Assembly: GCA_002436085.1 (NCBI GenBank)
Contig: DIXT01000030.1
Coordinates: 62,001-126,000 of the forward strand
Direction of reading: 5' to 3'
Length of the DNA stretch: 64,000 nt
From: Anaerolineaceae bacterium UBA6073
GTDB lineage: Bacteria; Chloroflexota; Anaerolineae; Anaerolineales; Anaerolineaceae
The position numbers and the translations under genes were made by a program. How positions within the stretch are numbered: the stretch's first letter is position 1; the number at the start of each line of letters is the position of its first letter. Shown in pieces: positions 1 to 7,212 of this stretch. The notes below the pieces were generated by a model, which ran no database searches, was not told the origin of the DNA, and saw only the letters and a program-made list of their open reading frames with translations.

Positions 1-1666
1 GCTGGAAAAAGCTGGCGTTTTCTATATGGTGCAGCCCAGCGAGTTGAACCATTTCCTGAGCGGCAAGCACGAACAGCCCGGCAATGAAAACGCTCTCGGC
101 GACCTTGCCCTCCTGGTTGGTCGTCGTCTGGAAGGATTGACCCGGGGTGTCTGAGAAACAATTCAGGTTCAGGCAGTCGTTCCAGTCCGCTCGCCCAATC
201 AGCGGCAGCCCGTGCGGACCAAGCGCGTTCAGGGTGTACATCATGGAGCGCTGCAGGTGCTCGTAGAGCGGCATTTCGGAACCGGGTTGGTTCTCATACT
301 GCACAAGCTCATCCAGAATAGAAGTATCCCCGGTTTCCTTCACATACGCTGAAACGCCCAATACCAGCCAGAGCGGGTCGTCGTTGAAGCCCGAACCGAC
401 ATCGTTGTTGCCGCGCTTGGTCAGGGGTTGGTATTGGTGAAAAGCGCCGCCATTTTGCAGCTGCGTAGCCGCCAACTCCAGAATGCGCTCGCGCGACCGC
501 TCGGGGACCAAATGCACAACGCCTAATAGGTCCTGGTTGGAATCCCGAAAGCCCATCCCGCGCCCAATCCCGGACTCAAAATAGCTGGCGGAGCGGCTCA
601 TGTTGAAGGTGACCATACACTGGTACGCGTTCCAGATATTGACCATGCGGTTGGTGTGCGGGTCCGGGGTGTGCACCTGGAATTTTGCCAGGAGACGATC
701 CCACTCGGCTTTGAGTTCCCCAAAGGCGCTGTCCACGCTCTGGGGTTGTAAGAAACGCTGCAGAATCGGTAAAACGCTGTCTTTTTTGATGATCTGAGAC
801 CCAGGCTGCGCGAATTTATCAGCGGGGTCATTTTCGTGATAGCCCAACAGGAAAATGATCCTGCGCGCTTCTCCAGGCTGCAGATGCAGCTTCAGGTGGT
901 GGGAGCCGATCGGCTGCCAGCCGTGCGCCTCTGTGTTGGCAGATTCCCCACGTTCCACCGCAATGGGATTATCCCATCCGCGGTAAGCGCCGAGAAAGTC
1001 CTCGCGCTTGGTATCATAACCTGCCAGCGGCTCGGAGCAGGCAAAGTAGGCGAAGTGGTTGCGCCGTTCGCGGTATTCGGTCTTATGGAAGATAGTTCCT
1101 GCCAGCGGAATTCCGGCGGGGGCGTCTCTCTGCGGCACTTCCACCTCTCCGGTGTTGAAGTTGCGTTGAAAATTAGTCTGGTCGTCCCACGCATCCCACA
1201 GCGCGAATTCCACCGCGGAGAACAGGCTTATTTCTGCCGGCGTTTCGCGTTGATTCGTGAGCGTAAGGTCCCAGATTTCCAATGTGGCGTCCAACGGTAC
1301 AAAGAAATTGACGCTTGCCTCAATTCCCGCGCTTTTCGAACGGATCCGGGTATAGCCCAGCCCATGCCTGCATTCGTAAGCGTCCAGTTGGGCGCGCTCG
1401 GGCATCCACCCTGCGGACCAGTGTTTTCCGTTTTCATCATCGCGCAAGTAAAGGCAGCGCCCGCCCATATCCAGCGGGGCATTGTTGTAGCGGTAACGCG
1501 TAATTCGACGCAGACGCGCGTCTTTGTAAAAGCAGTAACCGCCGCCAGTATTGCTAATCAAGCTGTAAAAATCACGGCTGCCAAGATAATTAATCCAGGG
1601 CAAAGGGGCATCCGGTCGGGTAATTACATATTCCCGGGCTTTATCATCAAAATATCCGTATTGCAT
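1..1666 (-). CDS. GH94 cellobiose/cellodextrin phosphorylase-like, C-terminus cut by window edge
   Basis: An open frame of 555 codons runs from an ATG at 1666 off the left edge, with AAGGAGAGG just upstream. The start MQYGYFDDKAREYVITRPD and the internal motifs GMGFRDSNQDLLG and GRADWNDCLN are typical of GH94 inverting phosphorylases. In this family the Asp of RADWND, here about residue 494, is the general acid. The enzyme would phosphorolyse a cytosolic beta-glucoside such as cellobiose to a sugar 1-phosphate and a shorter sugar. No signal peptide is seen, which fits a cytoplasmic enzyme. Family members run to about 800 residues, so roughly a third is missing. The exact substrate (cellobiose, cellodextrin, laminaribiose) cannot be decided from the visible part. 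Confidence 0.93.
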   Translation of the reverse strand, partial: MQYGYFDDKAREYVITRPDAPLPWINYLGSRDFYSLISNTGGGYCFYKDARLRRITRYRYNNAPLDMGGRCLYLRDDENGKHWSAGWMPERAQLDAYECRHGLGYTRIRSKSAGIEASVNFFVPLDATLEIWDLTLTNQRETPAEISLFSAVEFALWDAWDDQTNFQRNFNTGEVEVPQRDAPAGIPLAGTIFHKTEYRERRNHFAYFACSEPLAGYDTKREDFLGAYRGWDNPIAVERGESANTEAHGWQPIGSHHLKLHLQPGEARRIIFLLGYHENDPADKFAQPGSQIIKKDSVLPILQRFLQPQSVDSAFGELKAEWDRLLAKFQVHTPDPHTNRMVNIWNAYQCMVTFNMSRSASYFESGIGRGMGFRDSNQDLLGVVHLVPERSRERILELAATQLQNGGAFHQYQPLTKRGNNDVGSGFNDDPLWLVLGVSAYVKETGDTSILDELVQYENQPGSEMPLYEHLQRSMMYTLNALGPHGLPLIGRADWNDCLNLNCFSDTPGQSFQTTTNQEGKVAESVFIAGLFVLAAQEMVQLAGLHHIENASFFQ

Positions 1667-1867
1667 AGCCTCTCCTTAGGCAACCAGCGCGCCAGGCTTG
1701 TCTTGCAAATAAAGATCAGGCGCTCTGCTTCCAGCAAATTATAAACGGCATTGAACCGATTAGCGCAGGACAACGTGCGAAGTCTTAAGAAAACGCCGTA
1801 TACTTTTACACAGGTTGGCAATTGCCACGCCAATCCTCTAAAATAACGGGTTGGGAACCGCAGCCAT

Positions 1868-2968
1868 ATGATCACAGCAAACATCACCTCGGAAAACACT
1901 TCCGCGTCTGAGCCGAACCGTCTGGTCTGGGTCGACTTACTGCGCATCGCTGCCTCCGTGCTGATTGTGGCGCTGAACCTGACATCCGTTCAACTGCGGG
2001 GACTGCCGGTCAGTTCACCTGCCTGGCAGCCTATTAACTTGTATCTTGGCGCGTCGCGCGCTGCTACGCCCCTCTTCACTATGGTCAGCGGCATCCTCTT
2101 CATCGGTCTGGGCAAACAGCGCACGCTCAGGCAGCTGCTTCAGGGACCGGTCAGAAAGATCGCCGTGATTTACGTGGTTTGGTCGCTGATTTACGCGCTG
2201 TTCACCCTGCTTTCCACCCCGGCCGGCGCTGGCACGCTGCCAGGACGCTTTGCTGCCCTGATGGTGAGCAGCCATTACCATTTGTGGTTCCTGCCGTTCC
2301 TGATCAGCCTGTACCTGCTCTCGCCGTTCTTGCAGCTTATCCTGGATCACGGCGGCGAGCGCGTCCTCCGGTACGCGGCTGTGCTGCTTATACTGGGTTT
2401 GCTGGGGCACACCCTGGTAATGAGCGGGGATTTGCTCCCGGTGGCGGACTGGGTCAGCACGATTGCCGAGAAATTCCCGGTCGGAAAAGTGCTGCTTTTT
2501 GCGGGGTACTTTCTGCTGAGCAACACCCTGCTGCGCTATTTTTCTGCAGACCGTAAAGTCAGCGCCGCTATCTACGGGTTGGGTCTGCTGGGGGCGCTTG
2601 CCAATGCTGCCGTGACCTGGCTGGCTTCCCAAAGAATGGGCGCGACAGATCTGCGCTTTTCGGACCCGCTTTCCCTGATGTCCTTCTTTGTTGCCGCGGC
2701 TGTATTTTGGGTTTTCAGGTCGCAAGTCAGCAAAGTCCGGTTTGCGTACCGCGCGCGCTGCCTGATCGCGAATCTTTCGCGCCTCACGCTGGGCGTGTTT
2801 CTCATCCATCCGCTTGTCATTTATTTTCTTGAAAAAGCGTTTGGGCTCAGCCTGCTCTCATTCAGCCCGATTCTCTCCGTGCCGTTGCTCACGCTGCTGG
2901 TTTTCTTCCTGAGCGCTGCCGTCATTTTCGGAATAAAAAAACTGCCCTTCCTCTGCTGGATGGCCTGA
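1868..2968 (+). CDS. Integral membrane acyltransferase (acyltransferase_3 / WecH-OafA type)
   Basis: 366 residues with about ten hydrophobic segments and the family layout: an N-terminal cytoplasmic tail, VDLLRIAASVLIVALNLTS, an arginine-containing segment followed by PLFTMVSGILF, and a C-terminal FLIHPLVIYF. Relatives acetylate or succinylate cell-surface glycans. The first helix normally carries a conserved His (for example VVLIHVS in WecH-like proteins); here the equivalent residue appears to be Asn (IVALNLTS), so activity is uncertain. It stands alone, divergent from the GH94 gene, with about 200 bp between them for both promoters. The membrane family is clear; the substrate is unknown. 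Confidence 0.82.
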   Translation: MITANITSENTSASEPNRLVWVDLLRIAASVLIVALNLTSVQLRGLPVSSPAWQPINLYLGASRAATPLFTMVSGILFIGLGKQRTLRQLLQGPVRKIAVIYVVWSLIYALFTLLSTPAGAGTLPGRFAALMVSSHYHLWFLPFLISLYLLSPFLQLILDHGGERVLRYAAVLLILGLLGHTLVMSGDLLPVADWVSTIAEKFPVGKVLLFAGYFLLSNTLLRYFSADRKVSAAIYGLGLLGALANAAVTWLASQRMGATDLRFSDPLSLMSFFVAAAVFWVFRSQVSKVRFAYRARCLIANLSRLTLGVFLIHPLVIYFLEKAFGLSLLSFSPILSVPLLTLLVFFLSAAVIFGIKKLPFLCWMA

Positions 2969-3412
2969 GCGCTTGTAGAGCGGACTTGTTAACCTGTACG
3001 AAGAGACAGGAAGGGGTTTTTGTAAGGGTCTTGCTATTGCATTCAGGACAATCCCACCGGGATTGGAACAGCCTCACCAGGCATTGTGCCAGCGGGAGGC
3101 GGAGTAGTTTGGGTAGTTCAAACCACCGCTGCTGATTATCGTCCGGTTCAACAACGCAGCCAGATCTGCTTTTTGGAGACCTGCGGTCAAGTTCCTCACT
3201 CGGTCTGGAGACCGGCGAGAACAAGCTATCTGCGCAGTTCAAGCCGCCAATTCAGCAAAATAATCAGTTTGACCGAGTGTTGCAACGCACCAAAGAGCGG
3301 CCCAAGCTACTTTTACATCCTGCCAAACTGAAACCGCTGTCCGACCTACTCTTGCTTCTTGTTATAATACAAACGCAATGACACTCACCCAAACCATTGC
3401 GTAGAGGAGCCT
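2969..3412. other. Intergenic stretch before glutamine synthetase
   Basis: No convincing gene. The short open frames here lack a ribosome site and recognisable protein features. It holds a small perfect inverted repeat CGGTCT-GG-AGACCG at 3201-3214, and at its right end the promoter of the downstream gene. Confidence 0.6.
3360..3368 (+). promoter_or_regulatory. Extended -10 promoter element for glutamine synthetase
   Basis: TGTTATAAT is a perfect extended -10 (TGnTATAAT), 44 bp before the glnA-like start. No good -35 hexamer lies 17 bp upstream, as is usual for extended -10 promoters. Confidence 0.6.
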
Positions 3413-4831
3413 ATGTTTTCTTCGTTCAAAGAAGCACACGATTTTGTTCGCGCCCAGCACATCGAATTGGTCGATTTGCTATACTGCGACCTGTGGGGGC
3501 ACCTGCATCACGTCACCCTCTCCACCAGAGAGTTCACCGAGGATGTAATGACGGAAGGAGTCGGGTTTGATGGTTCCAGTGTGGGGTTTAAGCACGTGAA
3601 CGCCGGTGATATGGTGCTCATCCCCGACCTGAGCACGGCTTTCGTGGACCCTTTCCACAGCCAACCCACGCTCGCCTGCCTGTGCAGCGTGCACGAAGCG
3701 GATACCAAGGAGCTGTACCTATTCGACCCGCGCGAGATTGCCCGCCGCGCGGAAAAATGGATGATTTCTACTGGTATTGCCGATCAATCTTTGTGGGGGC
3801 CAGAATTTGAATTTTACATTTTTGACCGGATTACCCTGAAGAACAGCCCTGCCTACACGCTGTGCCAAATCGACTCTGGCGAAGCAAACTGGGGAACGCT
3901 GGTGAATGCCAACGGTTACGCGCTGCCCGACAACCAGGCCTATCAGGCGGCCGCGCCGTGCGATAACTATTACAAACTCCGCGATGAAATTGTGGTGACT
4001 CTCGAAAAGCTCGGTATCCCGGTCAAATACCATCATCACGAAGTTGGTGGACCCGGTCAGTCGGAAATTGAAACGCCCCTGCTGGGCATCACCCAGGCGG
4101 GAGATGCCGCGCTGCTCGTCAAGTACGTCGTCAAAATGACCGCGATGCGCGCCGGCAAGACTGCAACATTTCTCCCCAAACCCATTTACGGGTTGGCTGG
4201 CAGCAGCACGCACTACCACCAGCTGCTGACCAAGGGTGGCGTCAACCAGTTTTACGACGCCAACGGCCTATCTTTGCTCAGCCGGACCGCACTGCAATAC
4301 ATCGGCGGAATGCTCACGCACGCGCCAGCCGTGATGGCTTTCACCAACCCCAGCCCCAACTCGTACCGCCGGCTGGTGCCAGGTTTTGAAGCCCCTATCA
4401 AAGCCATCTTCTCGGTCGCGAACCGCAGTGCGGCCATCCGCATCCCAAAATACGCCACCGCCCCGCAGGCTGTGCGCATGGAATTCCGTCCCCCTGACGC
4501 CACCGGCAACGCTTACCTGTCCATGGCAGCCATGCTGATGGCAGGGCTGGCCGGCATCCAGGCAGGCATTGACCCAACTGAAGCCGGTTTTGGACCAATT
4601 TACGATAATATTTTTGATTGGTCCGAAGAACGCCGCGCAACCATCAAGTCCCTGCCAACCTCGGTTGAAGCAGCGATGAGCGCCCTGGAAAACGGCGCCG
4701 CTTTCCTCACAGAACACGGGATTTTTGACGAGACCCTGATACGCACCTGGGTTAATGCCAAGCGGAAAGAGGCAAATCAGGTTAATCAGCGCCCCAGTCC
4801 GTTCGAAATTGAAAATTATTACGACTGCTAA
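3413..4831 (+). CDS. glnA: Type I glutamine synthetase
   Basis: 472 residues, the normal size for a type I enzyme. It forms glutamine from glutamate, ammonia and ATP in the cytoplasm. Visible motifs in order: GFDGSS, the metal and glutamate-binding GPEFEFYIFD, HHEVGGPGQSEIE, the NPSPNSYRRLVPGFEAP loop, RSAAIRIP and MEFRPPDATGNAYL. The C-terminal segment that carries the adenylylatable Tyr in GSI-beta enzymes (NLYDLP) is not present; the region reads GPIYDNIFDWSEERR, so adenylylation control is unlikely. It is monocistronic, with its own promoter and a terminator shared with the convergent rhodanese gene. No nitrogen-regulator gene is adjacent. Confidence 0.95.
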   Translation: MFSSFKEAHDFVRAQHIELVDLLYCDLWGHLHHVTLSTREFTEDVMTEGVGFDGSSVGFKHVNAGDMVLIPDLSTAFVDPFHSQPTLACLCSVHEADTKELYLFDPREIARRAEKWMISTGIADQSLWGPEFEFYIFDRITLKNSPAYTLCQIDSGEANWGTLVNANGYALPDNQAYQAAAPCDNYYKLRDEIVVTLEKLGIPVKYHHHEVGGPGQSEIETPLLGITQAGDAALLVKYVVKMTAMRAGKTATFLPKPIYGLAGSSTHYHQLLTKGGVNQFYDANGLSLLSRTALQYIGGMLTHAPAVMAFTNPSPNSYRRLVPGFEAPIKAIFSVANRSAAIRIPKYATAPQAVRMEFRPPDATGNAYLSMAAMLMAGLAGIQAGIDPTEAGFGPIYDNIFDWSEERRATIKSLPTSVEAAMSALENGAAFLTEHGIFDETLIRTWVNAKRKEANQVNQRPSPFEIENYYDC

Positions 4832-4918
4832 GCGCCTTTCCTAGGGCAGCGTAATGGCTGGCCTGTAACAGAAGCCTTGGATACCTGGCGGCTTGCGAGC
4901 GTACCAAAGCGTGAAAAC

Positions 4919-4957
4919 AAAAAACAGCTTGTGAGCACACAAGCTGTTTTTTTCTGT
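4919..4957. terminator. Bidirectional intrinsic terminator
   Basis: A 10-bp perfect stem ACAGCTTGTG / CACAAGCTGT with an AGCA loop, flanked by A-run and T-run, lies between the convergent glutamine synthetase and rhodanese genes and can end transcription from both sides. Confidence 0.85.
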
Positions 4958-4967
4958 TTGTGAATTC

Positions 4968-5432
4968 CTACGGTTCGGTCGGGTAGCCAGCATTTACCCA
5001 GGCTTCAAACCCACCCAGGATCGGATTGGCTTTGGTGAAACCTTCCTGCAGCATCAGGAACGCCGCACGGGCGCTCGTATTTTCAGCCGGTCAGGTACAG
5101 TAGGTGATGTACCATTGGTCCGGGTCCAGACTTGCGAGTTGACTCTCCAGATTGTCCACTGGCAGGTTGATTGCCCCAACCGCGTGCTGCGCCGCGTATT
5201 GCTCAGCGGAACGTGTGTCCACCAGTAAGGCTTCTCCATCACGCACGGCCTGATAAGCTTCCTCAACTGAAATCCGGGGAACGTCATCCTGGGATTTGAT
5301 AATCGGGTTGCCGCTAAGGGCGCGCACGCCCTGATAAACTAAGATACCCAAGCCAACCAAGACTGCCGCCAGCACCAGAATGACCGGAAGCGAGGTATTT
5401 TTTCGCTTAACTTTTTTGTAAGGTTTTTGCAT
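4968..5432 (-). CDS. Membrane-anchored rhodanese, candidate selenoprotein (in-frame TGA at 5091-5093)
   Basis: Read through one TGA, the frame gives 154 residues. They comprise a basic N-terminus, one membrane helix (about 14-34) and a single rhodanese domain with VDTRSAEQYAAQHAVGAINLP (about 71-91) and the active-site strand ITYCT-U-PAENTSARAA, ending GGFEAWVNAGYPTEP, a typical rhodanese C-terminus. The TGA is codon 114. Aligned to ordinary rhodaneses (YC-6 residues-ARAA), it takes the place of the catalytic Cys. Downstream coding is intact (41 codons to TAG) and conserved in character, which argues against a simple pseudogene. A hairpin that fits the bacterial SECIS rules begins 14 nt after TGA. 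The protein would sit outside the cytoplasmic membrane and act on sulfane sulfur or a related redox reaction. Alternatives are a nonsense mutation or sequencing error (TGC/TGT to TGA). The Sec machinery is not in this window. Confidence 0.8.
5058..5076 (-). promoter_or_regulatory. Putative bacterial SECIS hairpin
   Basis: On the minus strand, GAGCGCC-CGTGC-GGCGTTC forms a 7-bp stem (one G-U pair) with a five-base loop. It starts 14 nt after the TGA at 5093-5091, so the apical loop begins about 21 nt after it. Bacterial SECIS elements are expected to have a loop about 16-37 nt after UGA with a G in the first two loop bases; both conditions hold. Confidence 0.65.
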
Positions 5433-5665
5433 TTCTCACCTCAATGGGAACATTGTTCCATATGCCCCGGCAAAAAGAAAATTAACGTACACGCTTTACA
5501 TGCACACCTCAATCGGAATTGCGCCTGTGGGTCCGCTGATTTTTGCTTGGGTTTTAGTTATTTGGAGGGTGCTTATTGCAGCATTTCGAATCTTTCCTGT
5601 TGAGGCTGTTACCTTTAATTTATAAAAGGCCGCGAGCGGGTGGCCCCTTCCAGGTGCTGATAACC

Positions 5666-6736
5666 TTAAATGAGGTCTAGCCTCCCTACTGTTTTCAATC
5701 TGTCCGCAATTTTCCGGACGTCCTGAACGCGGTCACTCCGGCAGATCAGGAGCGCATCCGAAGTATCCACCACGATCAGGTCCTGCAAACCGACGCCGGC
5801 AATCAGCTTGTTACTGCCGAAAACGAGCGTCCCGCTGCAGTCCATCAGGAGTGCATCGCCTCTGACGGTGTTCCCGCTTGCATCCTCAGGTAAGAGCGCC
5901 TTGAGGCTGTTCCAGTTTCCAACATCCGTCCACTGCATGGTCACCGGCAAAACCACCACACGGCGCGCGCCTTCCATGATGCCGTAATCGATGGTCTGCT
6001 TGCGAATTTTTGGCCAAACTTCGGAGAGCGTGTGCGCATATGCGGGCGTGTTGATCGTCCTGCGAATCGCGGTAATCTGGTCAAACAGCTCCGGCATCTG
6101 GCGCGCAAACTCGTCCAGAATGATACTGACCTTCCAGATGAACATCCCGCTATTCCAGGAGTAATTGCCTGCCCTCAGCATATCCGCAGCGCGTTCCTGG
6201 TCCGGCTTTTCCACAAAGCGCAGTGCTTCCAAGACCCGGAAACCGTCAGTCTCGCCTACCAGATCCCCCTGTTGTATGTAGCCGTACTCTGTCGATGGGA
6301 ATTCCGGGAAAATCCCCAATGTGACTAAGCAGTCACTTTCCGCGGCCTTTATAGCAGCAGCTACCGCGTCCCTGAACGCAGCCTCATCCCCGATAAAATG
6401 ATCCGCAGTGAGCACAGCCATGACAGCATCAGGGTCGCGCTCGGCCAGGTGAATAGCAGTAAGCGCGATCGCCGAAGCGGTTCCCCGCCCTTCCGGTTCC
6501 AGGATGAAGTTTTCTTTTGGAATTTCCGGCACCTGTTCAGCCAAAACGGTGGAGTGGGCAGAGCCCGCTACCACGATGATTTGCTGGGGAGTAAAGAGCG
6601 GAAAAAGTCTTTCCACGGCAATCTGAAACATACTTTTTTCGCTGTAAAGACGCAGCGCTGGTTTTGGTAAACGCTCGCGCGAGATAGGCCAAAGCCTGGT
6701 GCCTGCTCCGCCAGCCATAATAACCGCGTAGTTCAT
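5666..6736 (-). CDS. manC: Mannose-1-phosphate guanylyltransferase
   Basis: 356 residues, the size of the short single-domain GDP-mannose pyrophosphorylases (no isomerase domain). It makes GDP-mannose from GTP and mannose 1-phosphate for surface glycans or compatible solutes. The nucleotide-binding signature MAGGAGTRLWPISRERLPK is at the N-terminus, followed by LTADHFIGDE, FVEKPDQERA, YSWNSGMFIWK and the late WTDVGNWNSL. The start has a good GGAGGCGG ribosome site. No sugar-metabolism neighbours are nearby. Confidence 0.93.
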   Translation of the reverse strand: MNYAVIMAGGAGTRLWPISRERLPKPALRLYSEKSMFQIAVERLFPLFTPQQIIVVAGSAHSTVLAEQVPEIPKENFILEPEGRGTASAIALTAIHLAERDPDAVMAVLTADHFIGDEAAFRDAVAAAIKAAESDCLVTLGIFPEFPSTEYGYIQQGDLVGETDGFRVLEALRFVEKPDQERAADMLRAGNYSWNSGMFIWKVSIILDEFARQMPELFDQITAIRRTINTPAYAHTLSEVWPKIRKQTIDYGIMEGARRVVVLPVTMQWTDVGNWNSLKALLPEDASGNTVRGDALLMDCSGTLVFGSNKLIAGVGLQDLIVVDTSDALLICRSDRVQDVRKIADRLKTVGRLDLI

Positions 6737-7198
6737 ACCGCCTCCGGAAGTCTTGATTTTCCGGAATTATATCCCATTCAGCTGAAACCACCGCCTACGC
6801 CAGCTTATTTGGATAGTATTATATATAATATACCTATGCGCATAACTCTTGTAACATCACGCATATTTTTTCTTGAAAATTTCCCACTCTTTCAGCCAGA
6901 AAAATTACAAACTATTAATAGACCTCATTGTGGTGGGAAATGACTAGGCGGCATATTATCTACACGCATACACTGAAAATAATAAAGGGTTCCAATTCTG
7001 CTTTCGGCGCCTTCTGAAGAGCCAGCCCAAGTATAATATTTACTTGCTATGCGCAATATATTTAAGAAAAAATGAATTCGAAATTACATGGGACGCTTTT
7101 CTCATCCGGAAGCACAAGCCCGATTGGAATGGCTTCTAAGTGGGATTTGTTGTCCGGGATCAAGTAAAAAACGGTGGTTACCTGTGATCAGCAACTGC
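6737..7198. other. AT-rich intergenic region between manC and the Par cassette
   Basis: No gene recognised. It contains a 14-bp perfect AT palindrome TATTATATATAATA at 6817-6830 that can serve as -10 region in either direction (manC lies about 80 bp away on the minus strand), and a separated inverted repeat TTTCCCAC / GTGGGAAA around 6880 and 6934. Base composition is clearly more AT-rich than the flanking genes. Confidence 0.5.
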
Positions 7199-7212
7199 TT
7201 TCCAGGCAGGGC

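Noticed and set aside
836..1744. 302-codon plus-strand open frame
   Set aside because: Antisense to the clear GH94 gene; composition is a mirror of it and no protein family features are present.
2015..2809. 264-codon minus-strand open frame
   Set aside because: Antisense shadow of the membrane acyltransferase, Gln/Arg-rich and without protein-like pattern.
3086..3331. 81-codon open frame before glutamine synthetase
   Set aside because: No ribosome site, odd composition and no family features; treated as intergenic.
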